Shown here piece after piece: positions 1 to 28,960 of a DNA stretch of 64,000 nucleotides; position 1 is the stretch's first letter; each line of letters starts with the position of its first letter. Below the pieces are notes generated by a model, which ran no database searches, was not told the DNA's origin, and worked only from the letters and a program-made list of their open reading frames with translations. The DNA lies in assembly GCF_021917145.1 (NCBI RefSeq), contig NC_061076.1:2363388-2427387 (forward strand), given 5' to 3'. A program made the translations under genes and the position numbers. Source of the stretch: Hypomesus transpacificus (Eukaryota > Chordata > Actinopteri > Osmeriformes > Osmeridae).

Positions 1-3000
1 TCCCAAGCTCTCTATAACTGTGTTACGACTTGTCACACCCAGTTGCAGTATAGCAGTCCAGACGCATTTACACAAATGAACAGATTTATGTTCATTAATC
101 CCTCGTAGACACCCAGTGATTTATGGGTGCAGTTGTAGGCACTGTAGACGGAAGCTAAATAGAGGAATAAAGCCCCTTACGTACTCCCAGCATGCACCCT
201 GAGCATATACACGTGTACATCTCAGACACAGAACATCCACCACATCTCAGAATGAGATGCGACGCCTGTGCATTGAACTGTAACCCCTGACTCTCTACTG
301 TGTACCTTCCTGTAATCCCTGGATATCTACTGCAACCCCTGACTCTCTACTGTGTACCTTACTGTAATCCCTGGATATCTACTGCAACCCCTGTCATCTC
401 TCTTTATCTAGTGGAGGATTCATCAAGAAAGTGTTACACCGTTTAGCACACACACACACACACACGGGTGAATGGACTGCATTTACGCGTACATACACAG
501 GACCAGAAAGGAGGCTTTGGGTGTGTGTGTGTGTGCATGCCAAAGGCTCGTGGTGGTCCGTTGTATCTGTGTGTGTGCATGTGCTACAAACCACATAGTG
601 ACTCATTTAGTACAGTGGGATATGTTCCTGCCAGTGACTGAATGCTCCTGGTCTGTAAACATAGACAAATGTGCCCTACAGGGACACACACCGCCCTGCA
701 GCTCCCACATGCCTCAGCCTAATGAATTTTTAAAGACAGCATCAATCAAACCACAGGCCAGATCAATAGACCACAGAGTGGATTTCATAAGCGTTGCGGA
801 GCACGGCTGATACACACAACGCTTCCACTCGGGGCGCCTTGTCAAACCACCTCTCACCTGAGCGGTCACTCAGTCACTCTCACTGGAAGCCAGGGCTCTA
901 AGCCACGAGTGATGCTCTTCATCCAGACAACAATGTAGAGGAATGAAATCTCATTAGACGTGTTAGCAGCGTTTACGGAGGCTTCCGCGTGTCTTCTCTG
1001 AGATGCACAGTGACCTACATGCTTGATTAACCTGCAGATTGCTGGGGAATCCCTGGCATAACTGGTGCTGTGGTGAATCTTCAAGGGTATGGACGATTTC
1101 AGAGATAGCCAGGCGGTCTTCATAGATCAGAGGCGCGACGAGTCAGAGACAGTGAAGAAGGGGACACCTATTGAGGCTGATGCTCGTTACCTACATGGAG
1201 TGCTGCTTTGTGGAACGCTGCACACGGAGAGTTGGGGTTTCCAAACCAACAGGTCTGTGGATGCTGTGGATGTTAATTCCATCTTGGGCTCCCATCTGGA
1301 TGATAAGCCTGGGTGCTGTGTTTCTCCTGCATGGGTCAGTGGCTTCACCGTAGCACAGAAACCTTCCAATTACCTGGCAAGGGGTTCAAACTCCTTCCTC
1401 CTCCTCTCATTTCCCTCACCTCGGCGTGGAGAGAGATGAAATTGCTGGAAGATTGGATGCAAGATCCAAGAAACTATTTCTCAGAGATTGAGGAAAATAT
1501 CTGAAGGAGAGATAATCCACTCTGGCGAAAAGTGATAAGGGGAAGAAGTAGGTAATCACTTTAATTAAATCAAGATGTCGGGGAGAATGCAGAATTAGGA
1601 CAATCTCATGGATGCGGGGAAGTGTGGAAGGGATTGGGACAAGAAGTGTGAGAAATAACTTAAAAGCTCAAAAATAATTGCTTGTGCAGATAGAGGAAAA
1701 GATGAGGATGATGAAAGATGGAAGGAAGAGCAACTGCATCAACTGTCAAATCTGAAAGTTCTCACAGGAGGTGGGTTCACTGAGCTTAATGATGGTAAAC
1801 ACCATGACACCAAGCTCCAACTAGGCTGGAATGAAAGACAGACGAAAGACAAACGAGGCGTAATTATGACAACCTATATTCTAGCAATTCTGGAGAGGCA
1901 TTTTTAAATGGCTGTTTCAGACGGTTTGCATAATTCGTAAATGTTTTGGGAGAATACCACCAAACACCAGTTTTCAAGGTTTTACATAAGCCAGCTCTAG
2001 TGAACAACACAAGCTTGTTGTATAACGGGACTTTGAGCCATCTTCACTGAGAATAAAGACAAAGACAGATGAAACAAGGGCGGCAGGCTCTGTGGTTAAA
2101 AGACAGCAGAATTGTTCTGATTCTCAAGGACGTTGCTTTGTCCTCTCCACTCCAGCTAAGTCTGTCCCCACTCAATCTGTCTCACTCTCACAAAAATCAG
2201 GTCCTGTCATTCCTTCTCTGCTACTTAGAACCATGAAACCCTGTCAAATGGGAGAGCTGGAGGGATTGAGAGACTCCAGAAGGCTAAAGCTGGAAAGCTT
2301 CTGACTAATTCCATTTTTTTTTATCCATCATTTTGTCTGTACAGTTCTAAGTCAATGCCAAGTGAGCTATAAGTCCTTCTTCACCCAGACAATTGGTGTT
2401 TTCTCCAAATAATCCCAATCATGCCAACACATATGACAATCGGGCAACAAGCTTTTGCACAAGCAAAACCATTCCCATTACAGCAGAAACACATGACATC
2501 TTCTATAATGCACTGTTGACCTTATTCTCACAAGGCAATGTGTGGAATAGGGAGATTTGGGTTGTCTCCTGAAATACTTTTTATGCCAAAGAACAATGGC
2601 CTGGTTTGTCATGCCAGCTTCTTAAACATGCATCACAGGCAGTGCAGACAATGATTCAAAAACACAAATGCGCACACTGTCATTACACTCTCTGAAAAGC
2701 AGCACACACCATTATTCACACGCAGTAAATGTCTAGCTCAGGGTGTCTAAAACCAGCTTAATAAACCCAGTACTTGACCCTCAGAGAGGACTCATCCAGG
2801 TCTTGATCATAATTATCGTTTCGTTTCGAATTTCCTTTTGTGTCCAACTCTTCCATTTTCTACTATTTCTGCACCGATAGAAAATTCTCTGGAGCATTGC
2901 CATGTCAACTAAATAACAGATTCCAATAGGCATGCAGCACTCGCATAGGTCATTAGGTACTTATTATGGTCTGGGAGCTCAGGTGGCGTTGTTATGGTTT

Positions 3001-5267
3001 CTCAGCACTCACCGGAAAACCGGCTGAGACAAATCCTACATAGTCCGGTTTTTGGACAATTCCTACATGCATCACAGGCACATTCCCCGCAAAGGTGTTT
3101 GTGTTTGTATGTGAACCACTTCTAGATGATAAAAATGACTATTTAATCATCAACACACAGCCCTTGCTTCGCCACGGGAAAACGGTACGTTCACTAGCAG
3201 GCTTCATGCTTCATCAGTGATGACAGTTAGTCTCCCTGTTTGTGAGGAAGCGGGGGGGGGAAAGGATGAACGGGGAGAGTGGTGTGCTCTCCTACTGCAG
3301 CTAGCCCGGTCCTTACCATCTGTTCTGGAGGCTTCCACCCCCTCCCTGCTCACCCTGGCTCTATCTCCCTCCCCCTGTATGGAGAGACTGGGGCTACAGA
3401 TGCCATGAAAGGCCACAGAGAGACTGTATAGCAACTCACATCCTCACTCTCCATCGATCAGCATAGCCCCTCACTTATGATGATAAGCTATTGATGCTGT
3501 TCCAAGAACTCCAGGAATTGGGATTCAACAAAACACATAACCGTGACTAATGGGCACAATTCTGCGTAGTGGTGTCGTGGCAAAAGGCAGACCTAATTTG
3601 GAGTCAAAAACATTCAGTATCCAGTTTTGTTCTGATCCGACGCCTCTGATGGGAACCCGCGTAGCTTGGCGCAGGAACGGAGCTGAGATCAAGTTGCGGA
3701 GAAAGCATGAGTCACCAGCTCCTCCCCCCTGCGTGGATGTGGGTCTGCATATCAACGACAGGCCCCTTCCACAACAACAACAACCCCTTTTTAATTTCTC
3801 AACCCTGATCAGCCGTTACCATGACGACCAGACCGGCGTCCCACCAACCTCCCACAACCTCTATTCCTAGCTCTATCACAGTCGCAAAAGGTGCCCAGCC
3901 ACAGCACAGCCTCGTGTAAGAACTAGGGGTTCAGAGTCCACCTGACATCCAGCCAGTATTAATGACAGCTAATAGTTCAATTACAGCCAGCTAAGCTTTC
4001 TCTCCAGGGGAAGAGATTGTTATCCACTGATTGGATCTGCTGCCGGCTACTGCTATCATCGCTTCAAAGCTGCCTGGTGACGTTGTTAACACGGCCGGGG
4101 TGAGAGGCGAGCTGTCTCACAGCCTGCCTGAAGCAAGAGGGAGAGGAGACCACAGGGTCAGGATGGGGAACAAGGTGCTTGGCTCGTGTGTTTCTCTTCC
4201 TGTCAAGGTCTGGAGGCGTGAGGAAAGTTTTGAGGCGTTTTTACAAAGATATGACGGGATAATCGCAGAACTGATTAGGATTTGTCATCTACACCTGGCA
4301 TATTTGTTGTCTATATTTTTGTCTTCCACAAAACATACGCTCTTTCCTCTGCTCTCAGTTGCACATTGACCCTGCGTTTATATCTGGTCAATCATTTTTT
4401 AATGAAGCGATACTTGTACAAAGGACTTTGTTTCTACAAGTCATAGTCAATTATTGTGATGACAGAGCAGATGGTCTCTCATGGGCTCCACAGACAACAG
4501 TCTGACTTTATAGCTATCTTCAGAATTACAGAGTGTCTACCTTGGCTTCATCACTGCCCCCTGAGTGGCTGCTTTGCACACTGTAACTAAAGGATCTTAC
4601 TCTCCCCAGCAGGCCTGGGATCATAGCAGGGTCATCTGTTGGTGGCCATTAGAGTATCTCCCTTCATAAGGATGTGTGTTGTCTCAAACATCCGATGGAA
4701 CTGCTGTAAATTCCCCAGTTGGATGTTCTTTCTGACAGGTTAATCTGTGTATATTTTTCCCCGTTTCGGGTTACTTGTAATCAGGAACGCATCGACATAA
4801 GAAGTAAACTGATAAGTAGCCTACCTGGTCCAAATCTTTTCCATGGTCGTTTTCTCAATTTTAAATTTGGTGTGGTCATCATGGAGACTTCCGGAATAGG
4901 ATGGATTGCATACGCCATCTAGCGGTACTTTCAGGGAATTCGGGGTTCCAGATCAATGGCATAAAAATATTAAAACTTTCAACCCTTTGCAAAGCATGGG
5001 AAGAAAAGTTACATATAATCGATCAGTATAATATTGGCTGCAGTGCTGCTAATTTATACATAATCCATATAACCAAACTATAAACGTTATAGTATACAAA
5101 TGACAATAACTATAAAACTGTGTGCAATTTAAACAGAGGGCCACGTTATTAGTTGAATAGCCACATTTGTAATAACTTCTACATAGAGAACGCACATTCT
5201 TCCAAGCGCAAGCACGCGTTAAGTCCTCGTGCACAACGCGGAGTTTAAAACTTTTCCCCAGAGCTCG
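1..5267. other. Upstream non-coding region, no gene recognised
   Basis: No reading frame here has a recognisable domain, a plausible splice structure or biased codon use. The longest open frames are about 110 codons and look like chance. The stretch holds a short (CA)n run near 446-465, a 52-bp tandem duplication (listed separately) and ordinary mixed sequence. It may contain distal regulatory DNA for tmem98 or the end of a neighbouring gene, but nothing in the sequence proves either. Confidence 0.5.
279..392. repeat. 52-bp tandem duplication, about 2.2 copies
   Basis: A unit running from ctgtaacccctgactctc through tgtaatccctggatatcta is repeated at a 52-bp period, with only a few substitutions between copies. 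The third copy is partial. It is not coding. Confidence 0.8.
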
Positions 5268-5447
5268 GGCTTGTTGATACTGAACCACAGTAGCACATTC
5301 ACCTACCTACCGCTCAACCGCTCACGTAATGGCCTTTGCGCGTCCCCGTTACCGATTTGGAGAGGTCGGTGCCATCTCCACTCACACAAGCAAGTAGTAG
5401 CCGCTTTGTTTCCCAAAGCAAAAAGAGATAAAGGACAAAATGATTTG
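5268..5447 (+). other. tmem98: Candidate 5' non-coding exon of tmem98
   Basis: The segment ends in a strong splice donor (ttg|gtaagt at 5447/5448) and is fairly CpG-containing compared with the AT-rich flanks. The next good acceptor downstream on this strand is tcctcagcag at 7440, just before the tmem98 start codon. Vertebrate TMEM98 genes have non-coding first exons, so this is a reasonable leader exon. The 5' boundary is a guess and no transcript evidence is available. It could also be an unrelated chance donor. Confidence 0.35.
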
Positions 5448-7440
5448 GTAAGTCTGAAATCTAATCGTGTTGTTTGGTTGGCATTTGGTTCGATATGTTT
5501 TAGCAACACTAGTGTAAAGTGAGAAATAATGCAAACGTACCGTAACACAATTTAGCCTACTGATAAAAACTAAACTACAGATGAGTAGCCTAAACTAAAC
5601 AGACCTAGTTAAGACAATTAAGTATGTAATTGTAGATCATTTTCAAGTGCAATTTCTATTATCTTGTTATTCAACAATTTCACAAATGGATGGATGCTAA
5701 AATACAGATATGAGTAGTGAAATACTTATGTATGAATACATAATATGTATGTGTATATACATACATTAAATACATATAAATACGCATTCCTGTTCATCTG
5801 AGTAGCCAAAAAATAGTGTGATTGACTTTTGTAGTCAGCTAGTGCCTCTAGTAGTCTTTGTAGTTCTTTTGTCTGAGTTGGCTGACTGGGTGTACACTCC
5901 CCTTTAGACCAAGCAAGGGGTCAGTGGACTGATGGTGGAGGGCAGGCTTGATGCATCTCATTAATGAGTCCATCCCCTTTCCAGAAAATTCAGCACAGTG
6001 TATGTAGATAGTACTGTGACAGTGTTTGGATATTAAAAGTGCTCTGTATGTTCAATCAATGTAAAAAAAAAAATGTCTCACTAACAGTGTGCAAGAGTTG
6101 AGTTGGGTTTAGGGATTGGCCGGTTATGCACAGAAATTTACTTCACTTAATTTGTGTTCCCACTGTTTATAATTTTCTGAACCAGAGTCAAATGCCTTAC
6201 ACACATTATGATCATCGGGCATTAATTGACTGTTCTCCTCTTAACAGAAAAGGAGTCTGAAATACTTAAAGCGAGAGACAGGACAAAGCACACTATGACA
6301 TGGCCAGTGTACAACAAATTAATCTGATTAAAGAATTACAGCATTCCAAAGCGGAATCTCACATAATCATCCGGATGAAAATGTCGGTTGAGAATGTTGT
6401 AATTCTGTAATTCTGTTGCCCATGGTGACTGTGCCTCAAGATACGATGTGGAAATTGCATTGCCCTGTTAAATAAATGCCATGCCTTAAAACAAACCAAT
6501 TACATTCCACCTCAAAAGGCCTTTCTATTGCTGCTCATGGCTTCCTTCCAAAGTATTGGTTATGTCAAACACATAAACACACTCAGGAACACACCCATGG
6601 TTCCAAGGTGGGGCAGTGCTAGGTTAATGAGTGATTCAACTGGGCAGAGGGCAGGTAGTCAAGAATTACATCCTGTGGGAAAACAGCTAAAAAACCATCA
6701 AAAATACTCTACATTTTCCCTCTCCAAGGACCGGAGGCATCTACAGGGGTAAGACGCTGGGAGGAAAGACAGATTTGTGATTGTGAGCAGATTACTTTAC
6801 CCTTTATCTTGCGTGTCTTGGAACAGCTCAGTAAAGAACATGTCAGATGATTTAAAAAACTGATGGGCCATTCATATCCTAGCACTGTATCAGCAAATGT
6901 CAAATAAAGACACTGACAGACAAGCTGTATGGATTTAGCTGTGATAAATGATTCATTGGGGTTGTTCATCAATTTTATCTTGTGCGAGGTGGCAGTGATT
7001 AGAAAAGGGTGACATGTAAACCGTGTTCCTTCAAGAAATGCCAGTGTACCATATGTCGGGCTCCAGGTGCTGTCGTGTGCGGTTGTTATCGAGCTGTATT
7101 GCCTTCTGTGGCGAATACAAGGCAGCGACTCCAAAGGCTGTGCTCCGCCGCAGCATATGAAACCAACAAAAGGGCATGCTCACCTTCCATACACTGTATG
7201 TGCTCTGATAAAGCCCGGAGGATTGTGTACACTGTGGGTGTGACACTCAGAGGCCACGAATAGGCCGAGTATTAGAGGAGAGAGTTCTTCTTTTGTTTAG
7301 TTTTTTTTTACAGAGGCTAACAACGGGCTGATGCTGTGTGCAGACACAGTGAAACACAGCCAGCCTCAGACTGTACATGAGATCTAACAAGGCTTGCTTT
7401 TTCATGTCGCTGTGACTAGTGAACACCTTCTCCTCAGCAG
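5448..7440 (+). other. Probable first intron of tmem98 / non-coding
   Basis: No coding exon could be supported on either strand in this roughly 2-kb stretch. It has AT-rich segments, a short poly-A run near 6063 and no repeat family that I recognise. If the candidate leader exon ending at 5447 is real, this is its intron, closing at the acceptor ending at 7440. Confidence 0.35.
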
Positions 7441-7458
7441 ATGAGTGCTCAGCCATAA
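7441..7458 (+). promoter_or_regulatory. Possible 5-codon upstream ORF in the tmem98 leader
   Basis: Immediately after the candidate acceptor at 7440 the sequence reads ATG AGT GCT CAG CCA TAA, about 90 nt before the tmem98 start. If the leader is spliced as proposed, this short uORF would be the first ATG of the mRNA exon and could lower initiation at the main start. The motif is seen directly; its use is inferred. Confidence 0.3.
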
Positions 7459-7547
7459 TCACGAGCAGACCAGCCAGTCACGCCTGATTGGAAACCTTTC
7501 CTCTTGCCACGTCGTTGTCTGTTGCCGTCGTGGGACCTGGGGTCACC

Positions 7548-7902
7548 ATGGAGACGGTGGTGATCGTGGCCATCGGGGTGCTGGCCACCATCTTCCTGGC
7601 GTCCTTCATCGCCCTGGTGATGGTGTGCCGACACCGCTACTGCCACCCCCTCAGCCTACTGCATCACTTTGACTCCAAGTCAGTGTTCCAACGCATCTGG
7701 GGATGGGAGGGGACGTCAGCACACGGGTGGGTTAGGGTGCATATGGCCTGCAGCCCGAGGCTGTGGTCTCCTCGCTTCACAGTTGACTGTACTGAGTGTT
7801 CCCTTCTTGTGTTCCACGCATGGTCTCTGTGGTTTAGCCCCTCTCCGTAGCACTCAGGGCAAACCTGCTTGAATGTGAGGTTAATGCCAAGTCAACATGC
7901 AG

Positions 7903-7968
<66 letters not shown>

Positions 7969-8006
7969 GTCTGTCTGTCTGTTTCTTTCTCTCTCTCTTG
8001 CTGTCA

Positions 8007-8046
<40 letters not shown>

Positions 8047-8116
8047 CTGTCAGTGTCTCTCTCTCTCTCTCTCTCTCTTGCTGTCTGTCTGTTTCTTTCT
8101 CTCTCTCTTGCTGTCA

Positions 8117-8176
<60 letters not shown>

Positions 8177-9670
8177 CAGTCTGTCTCTCTCTCTCTCTCT
8201 CTTTTGCTGTCAGTCTGTTTCTCTTTCTTTCTCTCTTGTTCTCTCTGTCTGTCTCTCTCTTGCTCTTACTCTCTCTTTCTCTTGCTCTCATTGTCTGTCT
8301 CTCATCAAGCCCTCATGTGTTCTCCTATGTAACCTCACATCTCTCTTGTCATCTCTGTTCACCGGGTACCCCCTACCCTCCCCCAGACCCAACGTAGACC
8401 TTATTGGGGCCATGGAGACCCAGAGCGAGCCCTCAGAGCTCGAGCTGGACGACGTGGTCATCACCAACCCTCACATCGAGGCCATCCTGGAGAATGAAGA
8501 CTGGATCGAGGACGCCTCGTACGTCTGACTTGGAAGCATACCAGTGCTAGCTTGGGTGCTAGCTTGGGTGCTACCTCGGGTGCTAGCTTGGGTGCTAGCC
8601 TGGGTGCTAGCCTGGGTGCTAGCTTGGGTGCTAGCCTGGGTGCTAGCCTGGGTGCTAGCTTGGGTGCTAGCTTGGGTGCTAGCTTGGCTGCTAGCCTGGG
8701 TGGTAGACTAGCCACTAGACTGGCCGCTCGGTCTATTATCAAGTATTAGCAGATTAAATATTGTATACAGGCATGGACTAGGGCATGTTTTAACTGAATG
8801 TTTGTTGGTTTTTAACAGTGGTTTGGTGTCTCACTGTATCTCCATCCTAAAGGTAACGTTAAGCAACACCCAGGTGCTTTGATATTTGTTCTTTCTTGTC
8901 CAACCGGATCATATTTACTGTACACACTACTTGTTCACAGATCTGCCACACCCTGACTGAAAAGCTGGTCGCCATGACAATGGGCTCAGGAGCAAAGGTC
9001 AAGGCGCCGGCCAGCCTCAGTGACATCATCACCGTGGCCAAACGCATCAGTCCTAGGTGACATTCAGACAGGGTTGAATCTATCATCTGAATTGCAGCTA
9101 TGATTACAAATCCATATTTGTATTAAGACGAATACTGCCTGACCTTCTCTGACCTCTCTTTTGTGCCTTCCCATAATCCTGTGTGTCGTGTGCAGGGTTG
9201 ATGACGTGGTTCGATCGATGTACCCCCCCCTGGATCCCATCCTGCTGGATGCCAGGTAATCACAACGGCCACTAAGCCTCCATCATCTGACGTGGAGAGA
9301 CGGTTAGAGGAGACAGTGATGGCAGGCCATGCAGACAGCTGCTCTGCTAATAGAATGCGTTGGTGGAGTGCTCTAGACTGCAGACAATCAGAGAGGAAAT
9401 GATGTGCTTTTGTCTTTTTCTTCAGTATAGTTCTGGTCCCGTATTGATGAAACCTGTCTGTCCCTCAGGGCCACTGCTCTGCTCCTGTCGGTCAGCCACC
9501 TGGTTTTGGTGACACGCAATGCCTGCCACATGTCTGGCAGTATGGACTGGATCGACCAATCACTGCATGCTGCTGAGGATCACATGGTGGTGCTGAGGGA
9601 AGCCGCCCTGGCTTCTGAACCAGACAGAAGTCTACCTGGAATAGACATGCAGAGAGAGCAGGCCATTTAG
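7548..9670 (+). CDS. tmem98: Transmembrane protein 98 (TMEM98)
   Basis: Six coding exons: 7548-7678, 8387-8518, 8819-8852, 8941-9056, 9196-9255 and 9469-9670. The phases join exactly to give 224 aa plus stop, against about 226 aa in human TMEM98. The protein starts METVVIVAIGVLATIF, a single N-terminal membrane helix (about residues 4-26), followed by the highly conserved DLIGAMETQSEPSELELDD and ITNPHIEAILENEDWIED stretches, TLTEKLVAMTMGSGAK, and a C-terminal SHLVLVTRNACH region. TMEM98 is a small membrane protein that in mammals is linked to eye size and to restraining the myelin regulator MYRF; it has no known catalytic activity. Exon 3 is a 34-nt microexon encoding GLVSHCISILK that simple ORF scans miss. 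Introns 1 and 2 hold a CT microsatellite and a 12-bp minisatellite. The start has a good Kozak context (ggtcaccATGg). The gene runs tail-to-tail with svil. Confidence 0.96.
7906..8310. repeat. (CT)n/(TCTG)n microsatellite block in tmem98 intron 1
   Basis: About 400 bp of nearly pure CT with tctg and ttgctgtcag interruptions. In the sense orientation it is a very long polypyrimidine run ending roughly 75 bp upstream of the exon 2 acceptor at 8386. The Ser/Leu and Arg/Glu reading frames crossing it are repeat artefacts. Confidence 0.95.
8545..8700. repeat. 12-bp minisatellite, 13 copies, in tmem98 intron 2
   Basis: Exactly 13 units of tgctagc(c/t)tggg with few substitutions, followed by degenerate copies to about 8725. 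It lies between exon 2 and the 34-nt microexon. Because the unit length is a multiple of three, open frames appear on both strands (Gly-Ala-Ser-Leu and Ala-Pro-Lys-Leu repeats). These are not genes. Confidence 0.95.
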
Positions 9671-9751
9671 AGTACAAACATCCAAAACACACACATATTT
9701 TCATATATTTGCATATACACTCACATTCCCACACAGCATTAGAAGAACATG

Positions 9752-9757
9752 AATAAA
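9752..9757 (+). terminator. tmem98: Probable tmem98 polyadenylation signal
   Basis: Canonical AATAAA 82 nt after the tmem98 stop codon, on the same strand. It would give a very short 3' UTR. Other, later signals cannot be excluded. Confidence 0.5.
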
Positions 9758-9775
9758 CATACAGTCAAAGGTGAA

Positions 9776-11289
9776 TTCATACTCCATATGTATTCATCTA
9801 CCATAACTAAGCAAGATGTTACACTTGATACAAGATAGACGTTGTATTAGAAGTCGGTGTGCGGTCTCTTCATGGACTGACAGCCCCCTCATCCCTGGAG
9901 CTCCTGACCCATCTCTCCACGGTGGGCCTTAATCCCACTCGTTAGGGCTGCACAGTCACATGGAGGCTTACATTCACTCCGTTAATCCAGGCTTGGGAGA
10001 AAAACACCCAAATGAAGAAGAAGAAGTAGAGTCAGTTCAACCACGGCCCCTGTCTGGTGGCATTGGGCGTGTCCAAGCTATCTGAGATCAATACTCAAAT
10101 GCGTTGTTTATGTATTTACCCTACTGTAGTAACACAGGGGAGCTGTGTGTATATACCAGCTAACGGTTGTTCGGTTACAAGTACGGAGCGATCTGAAGCA
10201 GATTTTGCGTGCCTTGCGCTGACTGATATTATTGGAGCCTGTGTACCTGTTAGCCCATGCATACCTAATACTGGAGCTCCTAGGGCTCTGATTACAGTAT
10301 TAACCAGCCCTCACACATGGTGCCTAGCCAGAGATGCAAGTCCTGCACAATACACAGGGTCTTTCCACCTACATTATTACAGGCTGCTACAAGGCTTTCT
10401 GTTCCACTGCCAACACTGCCAGGAACCCACACTAGTATGACACCAATAACATATGCACATGTAAACCATGGAAGAGCACAATCATGTAAAATGCACAAAT
10501 TAGATTTTAGAGACAAAACTATATTACTGTCAAGCCCTCAACTAAGCGTAGTGACAAATCAGTGGGACTCTTGCGTCTGTCCTCCTGAAGATACATTTGT
10601 GGATGTTTTGTTTCTTCAACGTCAAACTGACATTTACAGTTTGAATGACTGTCAGTAGCTGTAGACCTGCAGGGCTCTTTGATAGAATTATCTTGATCGA
10701 CGAGGAAACATGAAGACATTGGTTACTCCTTTATTCTCCTTGTTTACATTGTTTGTTAGAATTGATTGTTTTTTATTCAGTCCTGTTTTCACGTCCCATC
10801 CACAGTTTGCTACCGAGGTCCTTCTATTCCTCCTCTTATCTCTTTCTTACTTTCATTCATTCCCTTCATTGATTTGTACAGATAAATTAAAGTTTCATAG
10901 GAAAATTTGCGGGCTGTCTGTTCTTCAACAACAACAAAAACTCTAAAGGCTACTCATTAAGAAAGCCACGCACACATTCATCTTTTAGGAATACAAAAAA
11001 AGAACACAGTTAATCTGGATTGGGATTATAGTTAACCCTTCTGTTTGAAGGTATAGGCAGTCCTGTCTCTCTGAAACTGAGAGCATTTTGCTGAGAACAA
11101 AAAAAATAAGGCCCTAAAACAACATACTTAAATAAGACACACAGATAAAACGACTACTAAGAAAACACTGTACATGAATGTTATCGTTTGACAACGTAAC
11201 ATTTTCTTAAAAATAGAAAATACAAAAACAAAAAAACTTTTAAGCTATGCGGACATTAATACAAGTACATGTTCCTGTTGTGACTTTAG
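9776..11289. other. Convergent intergenic / 3' UTR region between tmem98 and svil
   Basis: No coding exon is supported here. Two TTTATT motifs (AATAAA on the minus strand) at about 10730-10735 and 10772-10777 could end a roughly 500-nt svil 3' UTR. The sequence is AT-rich from 10700 to 11290, as expected for a 3' UTR. Confidence 0.45.
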
Positions 11290-27063
<15,774 letters not shown>

Positions 27064-27604
27064 GTGGCTCTCCCTCTCCGTGTCCCTCAGAAGGTTTCAG
27101 CTGATTCTCTCCCCCTCGGACGATGACGTGGCATTTATGACACACGCAGCGGGAAGGTCTTCTCTTTGCTTACCTCTCAGACACAACTGAAAGCGGGTAG
27201 GGGAAATGAGAAGCTTCTCTTGCTCCACTCCCAAGTGATTCCCGCTCCTCTACCGGCCAGGCACTTGACTGTGTTGACGGGAGTGTGGGTAGATCAGCCG
27301 CTCTGGAGGAACTCCTCTGCTGGTGGGAACCTGGCCCCCTCAGATTGATACGTCTTCAGTCAGACTAATCACCCTGTGACGCTCACAGCACATCTAAAGG
27401 AGAGGGAGCAGACAAGCATCCGATAAGCTCTGAGTCACTCTGTAACAGTCCAGCTTGGTTTCCTCAGTCAACATCATTCCATTTGTGTTTGCTGATAGAT
27501 TAACAGGATGTATTAGATTTCCCACAGAATCAACTCCATTTTATTTGAGGCAACAGCAGAATGCCGCAGACTGACCACCCTTCACCTTATCTTGCCCCTT
27601 TTAC

Positions 27605-27886
<282 letters not shown>

Positions 27887-28864
27887 CGCTTCTTTCGTCT
27901 TGAAGGCTGTGTAAGATGACCTGCTCCAGTCTACACAGCCACGCAGGAATCTCCCATTGCACTGTAACCTTACCCCTCAGCCCCTCAGCTCCAATCCAGT
28001 CCCGGATAGCAATGAAGCAGCAGGGTTTTCCCCCAGTACAATTATACTGCAGCTCATTCTGGCTGAATAAGCTCTGTCCCGTCTAAACAGTGCTTCCTAT
28101 GCTAGCGAGTAGAACATCCAATTGGTCAGCATTGGGCTAACTTGTGAAGTCTATGAGGCTCCATCTCAAAGGCTCCATCTCACTTGTGATGATGCGTTTT
28201 CTGTTGCGTTCCATTTGCACGCTGTAATTATCCAGAACCACGAATCACGTGTGTGTGCGCGTGTGTCTGGTGTGTGTGCGTGTGTGTGCCTGTGTGCAAG
28301 CGTGCACGTTTACAAGTGTGTGTTCTGAAATTGCCAAATGTTTGGCGTCAGCATTCCTGGTGCTTTACCCCCACAGAAGCAACACAATGTGGCCTATGGA
28401 ACAATGAGCAGAGGCAACCACAGGGCTCAGCAGAGGTAGAGCATGGTTAAAGAATACTGTATGCTGTTAGCTTTCATCTCTTTGAGAAATGTACTTCCTG
28501 GTACAGATTCAGACTCTCAACTTGGAATCTGGGCAGGAAAGGGATGAAAATTAAATGAACTAACGAAACTAAAGAATACAAATTGTCAAATTGATCGTTG
28601 TCATAAAATACATGTCTGTCGTGTGTATGGGGAGTGGAATGATCATGGCTGGATAGAGGGAGGGTGGCAGTATATTGGATAAGATGTCATGTGTCAGATT
28701 TGTATAGCTAACGTCTGTACGGCTTTGTGTGTCAGCCATGTTGCTACGACAGGTAAACCTGACGCCTCATGTCACACCATAATACTGAGAGGTTTAATGA
28801 GCTGGTGTGCCAGACACAGTGATCCTCTAGAGAGCAAGACCCTTGGGGTGACAGTGAGAGGGGT

Positions 28865-28868
<4 letters not shown>

Positions 28869-28956
<88 letters not shown>
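28869..28956. repeat. (TG)44 dinucleotide repeat
   Basis: An uninterrupted run of about 44 TG units. Likely length-polymorphic and capable of Z-DNA formation. Confidence 0.95.

Positions 28957-28960
<4 letters not shown>

Noticed and set aside
472..810. 112-aa Cys-rich frame
   Set aside because: Driven by TG/CA repeats; no homology or splice signals.
7869..8528. Long Ser/Leu-rich open frame merging into tmem98 exon 2
   Set aside because: Most of it is the (CT)n microsatellite; only the part from 8387 is real coding sequence.
8552..8749. Repetitive GASL / APKL proteins on both strands
   Set aside because: Product of a 12-bp intronic minisatellite whose unit is divisible by three; no start context or homology.
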